From positions 1 to 8,748 of the forward strand of contig CALEVL010000215.1 of assembly GCA_937924675.1 (NCBI GenBank): a stretch of DNA of 8,748 nucleotides. The letters are read 5' to 3'. Every line of letters starts with the position of its first letter. Position 1 is the stretch's first letter. The position numbers and the translations under genes were made by a program. The DNA comes from an uncultured Ignavibacteria bacterium (GTDB lineage: Bacteria > Bacteroidota > Ignavibacteria > Tepidaquicellales > Tepidaquicellaceae). This document shows positions 1 to 6,131 of this stretch, one piece after another. The notes under the pieces are model-generated. The model was not told where the DNA came from. It did no database searches and worked only from the letters and a program-made list of their open reading frames with translations.

Positions 1-81
1 AGGGGGAAAGTTAGCTTTGATTTCCGCACTTCCATTGCGCATTCAAGATTTTCGTTTTGACGAATTCAAAAGATTTGTATC

Positions 82-963
82 GTGACGGAAGTGCTGACAC
101 CACAACAAAAGAGCGTGGAGATTCCGCCGTGGGAAAAAAACTACAATCTCTTCTATGCAGGAACACCGGCATTCAACCAGCTCATTTTCGTTGATGGCGT
201 TAATGGTGATCAGACAATTGATTTATTCAAAGCAAGAGTTGCACCGAGAGAAGCAAACTCGAAATCAGCAATTGTAACTTTCGCTAATGCAGCAACCGGT
301 GATCTGCATGTTGCAGGAGCATCGATCGGAGATTTGAATCTTTTGGGAACACCTATATTGGGCTATGTGGAAGATATTGATGGACAGTCAAGAAACGGAC
401 TCTACCCATATAAGGGCGCTGATGAGTCAACAACTATTACATTGCCTGTATTGAATCTTTCAGTGAACCTTGAAGCTTGTTCACCAATGCAGGACACAGT
501 CATTGTTTACCTGAGGAATGCAAGCAGTCCGTTTGCCATTGTTGATGAGGCAAAGGGATTTCTGAGTCCTACCGGAACTGTGTCAGTAAACTTTGCCAAT
601 GCAGTTGACGGCGTGAGCTACTACATTGTTGTAAAACACAGAAACTCCATTGAGACATGGAGCAAATCAGGCGGTGAAGTATTCACGGCAGGATCTCTTA
701 CATACAATTTCACGACTTCTGCATCTCAGGCATTTGGAAGCAACATGGTCCTGGTCGGAAGCAAGTATTCATTCTATACGGGAGATGTGAACAATGACGG
801 TTTCGTTGATGCCGCAGATGCATCGCTCGTAGACAATGATGCATTCAATTTTGTATCCGGTTATGTATTAACCGATCTGAACTGTGACAGCACAGTTGAT
901 GCAACGGATGCTGCTTATGCCGATAACAACGCGTTTAATTTTGTTGGAGTAGTCAGGCCGTAA
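82..963 (+). CDS. C-terminal part of a secreted beta-helix protein with dockerin-like C-terminus (5' end missing or frame-broken)
   Basis: This is probably the 3' part of a much longer exported surface protein. Residues 20-60 (NYNLFYAGTP, then DLFKARV and REANS) and 70-113 (DLHVAGAS, GTPI, DIDGQSRN, YPYKGADE) read like the last coil and capping segment of right-handed parallel beta-helix proteins. Residues 114-233 form a beta-rich domain with VYLRNASSPFAIVD and KHRNSIETWS. Residues 234-293 are a dockerin-like pair of calcium loops (DVNNDGFVDAAD and DLNCDSTVDATD, with Asp/Asn at loop positions 1, 3, 5, 9 and 12), and the protein ends at VVRP. The last two parts also occur at the end of the 1272-5738 gene. 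No signal peptide is visible, and the GTG at 82 follows an in-frame TGA at 58-60 by only seven codons, with no ribosome binding site, so 82 is a formal start only. Either a frameshift separates it from its upstream part or the gene is degraded. Substrate and partner are unknown. The module reading is solid; the status of the gene as functional is not. Confidence 0.75.
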   Translation: MTEVLTPQQKSVEIPPWEKNYNLFYAGTPAFNQLIFVDGVNGDQTIDLFKARVAPREANSKSAIVTFANAATGDLHVAGASIGDLNLLGTPILGYVEDIDGQSRNGLYPYKGADESTTITLPVLNLSVNLEACSPMQDTVIVYLRNASSPFAIVDEAKGFLSPTGTVSVNFANAVDGVSYYIVVKHRNSIETWSKSGGEVFTAGSLTYNFTTSASQAFGSNMVLVGSKYSFYTGDVNNDGFVDAADASLVDNDAFNFVSGYVLTDLNCDSTVDATDAAYADNNAFNFVGVVRP

Positions 964-994
964 CAAAATAGCTTCTTTTGATCACAGATAATCT

Positions 995-1032
995 GCCCGT
1001 GTCATAATTAATGATCCGGGCTTTCTTGTTTG
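995..1032 (+). terminator. Likely intrinsic terminator after the beta-helix gene
   Basis: GCCCG (995-999) pairs with CGGGC (1017-1021), and inside it TCAT (1002-1005) pairs with ATGA (1011-1014), separated by a 2x2 internal loop and a five-base AATTA loop. A T-rich run (TTTCTTGTTTG) follows directly. It lies about 30 bases after the stop codon at 961-963, which is the expected place. The T tract is interrupted, so efficiency is uncertain. The ATG at 1011, the most upstream ATG of the following open frame, lies inside this hairpin. Confidence 0.5.
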
Positions 1033-1122
1033 TCAACTCTGCTGAAAAACTCTGCCTGATGATCTTTTGCTGCTTTTCATTTTCATTTAAGTCCTTATTG
1101 GTGTTCCGAGCACAGCTAGTTC

Positions 1123-1149
1123 ACCAACAAGGAAGGGTTTGTTGTTGGT
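1123..1149. repeat. Short inverted repeat (8-bp stem, 11-base loop)
   Basis: ACCAACAA (1123-1130) is the exact reverse complement of TTGTTGGT (1142-1149), with a G-rich loop between. It could form a weak hairpin in the leader of the large gene or be a chance match. No T tract follows, so it is not a typical terminator. Confidence 0.3.
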
Positions 1150-1202
1150 CACACTCACTGCATTCGCTATCACCTACAAAGGCAGCAAATAAATATCATA
1201 GA

Positions 1203-1214
1203 AATTTGCAAATT
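1203..1214. promoter_or_regulatory. Perfect 12-bp palindrome, operator-like
   Basis: AATTTGCAAATT reads the same on both strands and sits 58 bases before the start codon at 1272, a normal place for a dimeric regulator site. No regulator is encoded nearby, and AT-rich palindromes do occur by chance, so this is a candidate only. Confidence 0.3.
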
Positions 1215-1258
1215 AAAATCAGTTTATCTAATTTATTTAAACGCTCCAAACAAATATT

Positions 1259-1265
1259 AAAGGAG
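1259..1265 (+). promoter_or_regulatory. Ribosome binding site that fixes the start at 1272
   Basis: AAAGGAG lies six bases before the ATG at 1272. It is the only clear Shine-Dalgarno sequence in the window; the genes starting at 7607, 7763 and 8018 lack one. It is the main reason to prefer 1272 over the more upstream ATG at 1011. Confidence 0.75.
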
Positions 1266-1271
1266 AGCAAT

Positions 1272-4200
1272 ATGAAAATGTTTCTTACAGTTTTAACATT
1301 TGTTTTTGCTGCTAAATCTCTTTCTCCTTCCTTCAGCAACTCAAGTTCGATTAATCTTAATGTTTTTACAACCGGTTTTAATTATCCATTAGATTTAAGT
1401 AAGAAAACTATTTCAAAAGTCAATTCTGTAAACGATGATCAATTTGATTCAAAACAGGAAATTCAAGATTCAAACTGGTATAATACTATTACACAAAAGA
1501 TCAGAAATGATGAATATAAAATTTCTTACAGCAACGATTACAAATCATACCAGTCTCCAAATCGCTCCAATAATCTGAGATTTATTTATTTAAAAGACGG
1601 ATTTTCTGTTTTTCCAAGGACAAACAGGATCCCTTTGTTTGATGAAAGCAATCTGCATTTGAAAGAAGAAGAGAAAACATTTGAAGTGATTCCTGATTGG
1701 AAATTAAGTATTAAACTTAAATCATTAGGCGTCTCAAACAATCAAAAAAATGATTCCGCAAATATATCATTTGATAATTGCATGTTGAAAGTGAACGAAA
1801 ATAAGGCAAGTATTGAAAGTCCGAATTTAAGAATTGAATATACCAATGATGAAAATGGTATGCGGCAGGATTTTATTATTCACAACAAACCCGTAAGTGA
1901 AGGAAAACTTTTTCTTGAGTTTGAAGTCATTACAGAACTAAGAATGATTACGGGATCAGATGCGCTAATGTTTAAAGACGAAAACGGAGTAGAGAGAATA
2001 AAATATTCATCATTAAAGTGCTGGGATGCTGAAGGAAAAGAACTCCGAGCTTATTTTAAAGAGTCTTCCGGATCAGTTTGCACAAATTCTTTTTCAATAA
2101 TTGTAAATGATGAGAATGCAGTTTATCCCGTCACCATAGATCCTCTTTCTACATCAGCCGGCTGGACAGTCGAGAGCAATTCTGCAAATGCAAGATTAGG
2201 GTTTGCCGTAAATACTGCAGGCGATGTAAACAATGACGGATACAGTGATGTTATTGTAGGAGCTTATACTTATGATAATGGAAATTTCAATGAAGGCGCA
2301 GCCTATGCCTATTATGGTTCAGCTTCAGGATTATCAACTTCCCCGTTCTTCTTTACTGAGAGTAATCAAGACGGAGCTATTTATGGCGCAGCAGTTTCTA
2401 CGGCAGGTGATGTGAATAATGATGGATACAGTGATGTTATAATAGGCGCTCCTTATTATGATAATCCACAGACAGACGAAGGTAAGGCATTTTTATATCT
2501 TGGATCAGGAAGCGGGCTCACTCTCTCGGCATGGAACGGTGAAAGTAATCAGGCAGGAGCGGCTTATGGTATCAGCGTGTGCACTGCAGGAGATGTTAAT
2601 CTGGATGATAAGTGTGATGTAATAATCGGCGCGTATCTGTATGACAGTAATTTTGTAGACCAGGGTAAAGCATATGTTTATTATGGAATAACCGGAGCTG
2701 TAGGCTTATCAACTTTATACTGGTCATACGCCGGTGAACAAGCAAATGAAAACTTAGGAATCAGTGTGGCGTTTGCGGGTGATGTAAATGCAAGTGGAGG
2801 ATCTGATATTGTAATCGGATCATGGCAGTATTCAAACGGACAGACAAATGAGGGAAGGATTTACATATTTTATGGATTCCCCGGTCTTACATATTTCCCA
2901 ACGACACCTTATCCTCCTTCCAAATTTGAAAGTAATTCCCCAAATTCATATTTTGGAATTTCTGTTTCAACAGCCGGCGACGTGAACAGTGATAATTATT
3001 GCGATGTTATTGCCGGAGCACATCAGTATTCAAACGGTCAATCGTTGGAAGGCAGAGCATATTTATATCTGGGAAATCTTTCTGCTACTCCTGTTTTATC
3101 TTCCTGGGCACAGGAAGGAAATATTGCAAATTACTTTTTCGGTGTTTCAGTTTCGACAGCAGGCGATGTTAACGGTGACGGATATGCAGACGTAATAGTA
3201 GGCGCGTCAGCTTTTTTACCGGGTGATTTGGGAAGAGCTTATGTTTATTACGGCAACAATACTGCGCAGGGACTTTCAACATCGCCTGACTGGACGGGTA
3301 CTGACGGTCAGGCAGGTTCACAATACGGAAGAGGAGTTGGAATTGCCGGTGATGTAAATGGTGACGGTTATTCCGACATAATTGTCGGAGCGCCGACTTA
3401 TACAAATGGGCAGTCTTTGGAAGGAAAAGTTTATTGCTATCACGGATCACCGGCAGGTTTATCTTCAGCTTCTAAATGGACTGTAACAGGTGTCCCGACT
3501 AATCAGACAAATACTGATTTCGGATTTTCTGTTTGCACGGCAGGAGACATAAATGCTGACGGATATTCTGAAGTGATAATAGGCGCACCTTATTATGATA
3601 ATGGAAGCGCGCTAAAGCAGGGAAGAGTTTTCATTTACTACGGATCAGCATCAGGTTTAGCAGGATATCTTACGGTGATTCCTCCGAGTGGGCAGAATTT
3701 CTACAGTTTCGGACATTCAGTGGCAACAGCGGGAGACGTTAATGATGACGGGTATGGCGATATAATTGTCGGTGCTCCTTATAACAGCAATGGAGAAGCA
3801 TTTGAAGGTAAAGCTTATGTATTTTATGGTTACTCACTTGGGATCAGCGCGGTATCATATTGGTCGGTTGAATTCAATCAGGCAAATGCAAACTTTGGAA
3901 ACTCAGTCTCATCGGCAGGAGATGTTAACGGTGATGGTTTTGCGGACATACTTGTAGGTGCATATCACCATACAAACGGACAGACAGAAGAAGGGAGAGC
4001 TTATTTGTTTAACGGATCAGCAGCCGGTCCGTCAAGTACACCTTCGTGGACTACAGAAACTGATGAAGCATTTTCTCACATGGGATTTTCAGTTGCAGCA
4101 GCAGGTGATGTAAACGGTGACGGATACAACGACGTGCTTGTTGGTGCTCCGGATAAAGACAATTCAACATTCACTGACGGAGGAGCTGCTTACTTTTACT

Positions 4201-5738
4201 ATGGCTCTTCATCAGGTTTGAGCGCAGCTCCGGATTGGTCAATACCAATTTTTTCAACCGGAACTCACTGCGGATATAGTGTTTCTACTGCCGGAGATCT
4301 TGACGGAAACGGATGTTCAGATTTTATTATTGGCATTCCTCAATATTCTTATGCGTTTTCTAATGACGGACTTGTCCTTGTATATTACGGTTATGCAGGT
4401 GGAATCGGCTCTACTCCAACTTTGCTGCCCGGAGGATCCGCCGATACAAGATTTGGCTGCAGTATATCAACTGCAGGTGATGTAAACGGAGACGGTTATA
4501 ATGATATTATTGCCGGAGCATTTCTTGATAATGGTTTTGGAAAAGCAACAGTATATCATGGTTCAAAATTAGGTATTACAGGAACATCGGGCTGGACAGC
4601 TGCCGGTTCACAGAGCGGTGAGTATTTTGGTTACAGCGTTTCCACAGCCGGTGATGTTAACGGAGACGGATACAGTGATGTAATAGTTGGTTCATATAAA
4701 TATAATAATTCAGGACAGGTTGGAAGAGTTTATTCATATTACGGTAATGACGGAATATCAAAAACTTCCCGCATCAGGCAATATAAGCCATTTACAACCA
4801 ATTCAATTTACTCAGGCGGTTATTCCGGAACTTATCAGAATGTAAGATTTAGTCTACTTGGCAGAAGTCCTTACGGTAAGACGAAAGGAAAAATTGTTTA
4901 TGAGCATAAACTTAGCGGGCTTCCATATTCAACCGGTTCTAATTTAGCAATCACAAACAGTGTATCATCATCAGGTTCAGGCGCATTTGCATATATGAAC
5001 AGCGGTTCGGGATATGTTTTAAATCAGGATGTAGGAGGTTTATCTTATTTTCTCCAAAAGGAAACAAAGTGGCGCGCACGAATTCAATATCAGCCAAATT
5101 TAAATCCATATCAGAAATTCGGTCCATGGAAATACTATTCGAGCTATATTCCTTTACCAAACTGGAATTTCCGTCCAACGTATCATTCCGGATTCGGAAT
5201 GGTGATTAACTTGAAAATGTTCATTCAGGGATTTTATAACAGCGAATCAAATACAATGATCTCAGATACTGTGAGAGTTTATCTTCAGAGCTCAGATCCA
5301 CCTTATGCGTTACTGGATTCCGGAGCTACGGTGATCAATGAAGACGGAGAAGGAACAATTGGCTTTTACAGAAAAGATCCATGCTGTAGAACAATCAAAA
5401 CTAAAGGCAGAAATCTTATTGAGACATGGAGTACTTTTACAATAACGGAAGATTCAAACGAAGTATATATTGACTTCACTTCAAATCAGTCTCAGGCATA
5501 CGGTGACAATCTGATACAAATTGACAGTGATCCTGTACGGTATGCTGTTTACAACGGAGATGTAAATCAGGACGGATTTATTGATGGATCTGACGGTTTG
5601 CTTATTGATAATGACGCAGCAAATTTTTTAACAGGATATTTACCGACTGATGTAACAGGCGACGGATTTATTGACGGCAGCGATATGCAAATAGAAGATA
5701 ATAATGCAGCTAATTTTGTAGGAGTGATAAGACCGTAA
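1272..5738 (+). CDS. Large secreted FG-GAP (integrin-alpha-like) double propeller protein with dockerin-like C-terminus
   Basis: The product, 1488 residues from the start at 1272, is an exported, probably cell-surface, calcium-binding protein; its ligand is unknown. Residues 1-22 form a signal peptide (MKMFLTVLTFVFAAKS). Residues 50-297 form an N-terminal domain with YQSPNR, IPLFD, GMRQDF (196-201) and VYPVTIDP, the arrangement often found before FG-GAP or SBBP repeats. Residues 298-1164 carry fourteen repeats of about 62 residues, each centred on AGDVNxDGYxDVIVGA; FG-GAP repeats fold as propeller blades, so fourteen fit two seven-bladed propellers. Residues about 1187-1295 look Fn3-like (FSLLGRSPYG, TKWRARIQY). 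Residues about 1310-1428 contain DTVRVYLQ and NLIETWS, and 1429-1488 hold two dockerin-like loops (DVNQDGFIDGSD and DVTGDGFIDGSD) ending VIRP. No type IX sorting domain (por-type beta-sandwich tail) is recognisable. The start follows AAAGGAG; the 87 upstream codons from 1011 look non-coding. Adhesion or scaffold roles are inferences from the FG-GAP family. Confidence 0.92.
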   Translation: MKMFLTVLTFVFAAKSLSPSFSNSSSINLNVFTTGFNYPLDLSKKTISKVNSVNDDQFDSKQEIQDSNWYNTITQKIRNDEYKISYSNDYKSYQSPNRSNNLRFIYLKDGFSVFPRTNRIPLFDESNLHLKEEEKTFEVIPDWKLSIKLKSLGVSNNQKNDSANISFDNCMLKVNENKASIESPNLRIEYTNDENGMRQDFIIHNKPVSEGKLFLEFEVITELRMITGSDALMFKDENGVERIKYSSLKCWDAEGKELRAYFKESSGSVCTNSFSIIVNDENAVYPVTIDPLSTSAGWTVESNSANARLGFAVNTAGDVNNDGYSDVIVGAYTYDNGNFNEGAAYAYYGSASGLSTSPFFFTESNQDGAIYGAAVSTAGDVNNDGYSDVIIGAPYYDNPQTDEGKAFLYLGSGSGLTLSAWNGESNQAGAAYGISVCTAGDVNLDDKCDVIIGAYLYDSNFVDQGKAYVYYGITGAVGLSTLYWSYAGEQANENLGISVAFAGDVNASGGSDIVIGSWQYSNGQTNEGRIYIFYGFPGLTYFPTTPYPPSKFESNSPNSYFGISVSTAGDVNSDNYCDVIAGAHQYSNGQSLEGRAYLYLGNLSATPVLSSWAQEGNIANYFFGVSVSTAGDVNGDGYADVIVGASAFLPGDLGRAYVYYGNNTAQGLSTSPDWTGTDGQAGSQYGRGVGIAGDVNGDGYSDIIVGAPTYTNGQSLEGKVYCYHGSPAGLSSASKWTVTGVPTNQTNTDFGFSVCTAGDINADGYSEVIIGAPYYDNGSALKQGRVFIYYGSASGLAGYLTVIPPSGQNFYSFGHSVATAGDVNDDGYGDIIVGAPYNSNGEAFEGKAYVFYGYSLGISAVSYWSVEFNQANANFGNSVSSAGDVNGDGFADILVGAYHHTNGQTEEGRAYLFNGSAAGPSSTPSWTTETDEAFSHMGFSVAAAGDVNGDGYNDVLVGAPDKDNSTFTDGGAAYFYYGSSSGLSAAPDWSIPIFSTGTHCGYSVSTAGDLDGNGCSDFIIGIPQYSYAFSNDGLVLVYYGYAGGIGSTPTLLPGGSADTRFGCSISTAGDVNGDGYNDIIAGAFLDNGFGKATVYHGSKLGITGTSGWTAAGSQSGEYFGYSVSTAGDVNGDGYSDVIVGSYKYNNSGQVGRVYSYYGNDGISKTSRIRQYKPFTTNSIYSGGYSGTYQNVRFSLLGRSPYGKTKGKIVYEHKLSGLPYSTGSNLAITNSVSSSGSGAFAYMNSGSGYVLNQDVGGLSYFLQKETKWRARIQYQPNLNPYQKFGPWKYYSSYIPLPNWNFRPTYHSGFGMVINLKMFIQGFYNSESNTMISDTVRVYLQSSDPPYALLDSGATVINEDGEGTIGFYRKDPCCRTIKTKGRNLIETWSTFTITEDSNEVYIDFTSNQSQAYGDNLIQIDSDPVRYAVYNGDVNQDGFIDGSDGLLIDNDAANFLTGYLPTDVTGDGFIDGSDMQIEDNNAANFVGVIRP
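2163..4763 (+). repeat. Fourteen tandem FG-GAP repeats (174-196 bp each)
   Basis: The AGDVN-type core recurs at about 2218, 2405, 2588, 2777, 2971, 3160, 3344, 3540, 3730, 3917, 4106, 4291, 4474 and 4648. Each unit usually begins with Trp, has FG before the core and ends with YxYYGS-GLS. The eighth unit starts at 3477. DNA identity between units is partial, so these are old, diverged coding repeats rather than a recent expansion. The fourth unit (DVNASGGSD) has lost the Asp at loop position 5; the others keep a usable calcium loop. Confidence 0.9.
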
Positions 5739-5866
5739 ACGACGCATTTAATATTGAATCGGGATACATTGCAACGGATGTCAACGGGGATGAAGTCATT
5801 GATGCAAGCGATGCGGCGATTGCGGACAATATCTCGGCGAATTTTGAGAGTGAGGTAGCACCCTAG
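5738..5866 (+). pseudogene. Relic of a third dockerin-like C-terminal module
   Basis: Reading from AAC at 5738, in a different frame from the preceding gene, gives 42 residues (NDAFN, SGY, TDVNGDEVIDASD, AIADN, ending EVAP) and then TAG at 5864-5866. Without gaps this matches the last 42 residues of the 82-963 gene at 24 positions and of the 1272-5738 gene at 22 positions. It therefore covers the second calcium loop and the end of the module, but has no start codon and no first loop. It is about equally distant from both neighbours, so it is not a fresh duplication of the adjacent gene; a third paralogue cut off by deletion or recombination is the simplest origin. It is also more GC-rich (61 of 129 bases) than the sequence just before it. 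Translation is not expected. Confidence 0.8.
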
Positions 5867-5872
5867 AGGAAG

Positions 5873-5926
5873 TTACAAATTTCAATCCTCCGCAGACGGA
5901 ACGAATTAAGAATTACAAGTTTCAAT
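5873..5926. repeat. Near-identical 14-bp direct repeat, 40 bases apart
   Basis: TTACAAATTTCAAT (5873-5886) and TTACAAGTTTCAAT (5913-5926) differ at one base. Similarity continues weakly downstream (CCGCAGACG against TGCAGGCG). Looser TTTAAC/TTTCAAC echoes lie near 5958 and 6003. The origin is unknown; two copies are too few to call an array. Confidence 0.4.
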
Positions 5927-5977
5927 TGCTGCAGGCGCTTGCCCGTCCCGTCAAAGGTTTAACCGCCATAGGCAACA

Positions 5978-6049
5978 GTCTCAAAACTATTGTAATATAT
6001 AATTTCAACTTTCGGAAGCCGGGCTTTGGAAAGAGGCGGGTTTTGAGAC
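5978..6049. repeat. Nested inverted repeat in intergenic DNA
   Basis: GTCTCAAAAC (5978-5987) is the perfect reverse complement of GTTTTGAGAC (6040-6049). Between them lies a second hairpin: CTTTC (6009-6013) pairs with GAAAG (6029-6033) and AAGC (6016-6019) with GCTT (6023-6026). The left half of the loop is AT-rich and the right half GC-rich. No T run follows on either strand, so it does not look like a terminator. It could be a structured RNA, a small palindromic mobile repeat or chance. It lies between the relic module and the convergent end of the minus-strand gene. Confidence 0.45.
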
Positions 6050-6131
6050 ACTCTCCGTTGGTGTGGTCAGGTAAGCCGGTTGCTGGGAAACTAAATAGAT
6101 TTCAGGAAAAATTACTTTCTAATAAATCATT

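Larger units (their letters stand above)
964..1271. other. Intergenic region (308 bp) with no supported gene
   Basis: No frame here looks like protein. The plus-strand frame open from 1011 continues into the next gene, but its first 87 codons are rich in Cys, Ser and Lys with no recognisable domain, and they precede a good signal peptide start. The stretch holds the terminator at 995-1032, an 8-bp inverted repeat at 1123-1149, a 12-bp palindrome at 1203-1214 and a strong ribosome binding site at 1259-1265. I could not assign a promoter with confidence. Confidence 0.7.

Noticed and set aside
1112..1191. Short hydrophobic reading (GLLLVTLTAFAITYKGSK) before the large gene, resembling a signal peptide relic
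   Set aside because: There is no start codon in that frame, it ends at a stop without a following domain, and such short hydrophobic stretches arise by chance.
2989..5178. Several open frames of 60-95 codons on both strands within the FG-GAP gene
   Set aside because: They are shadows of the repetitive coding sequence, which has clear domain homology in its own frame.
5556..5738. Possible type IX secretion sorting domain at the C-terminus of the large protein
   Set aside because: The tail consists of two calcium loops ending in VIRP and lacks the beta-sandwich pattern of type A or B sorting domains.
5873..6010. Possible decayed CRISPR array, because GTTTCAAT-type strings recur at about 40-base steps
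   Set aside because: Only two copies are nearly identical, the others are loose, the repeat is just 14 bases, spacing is uneven and there are no cas genes in the window.
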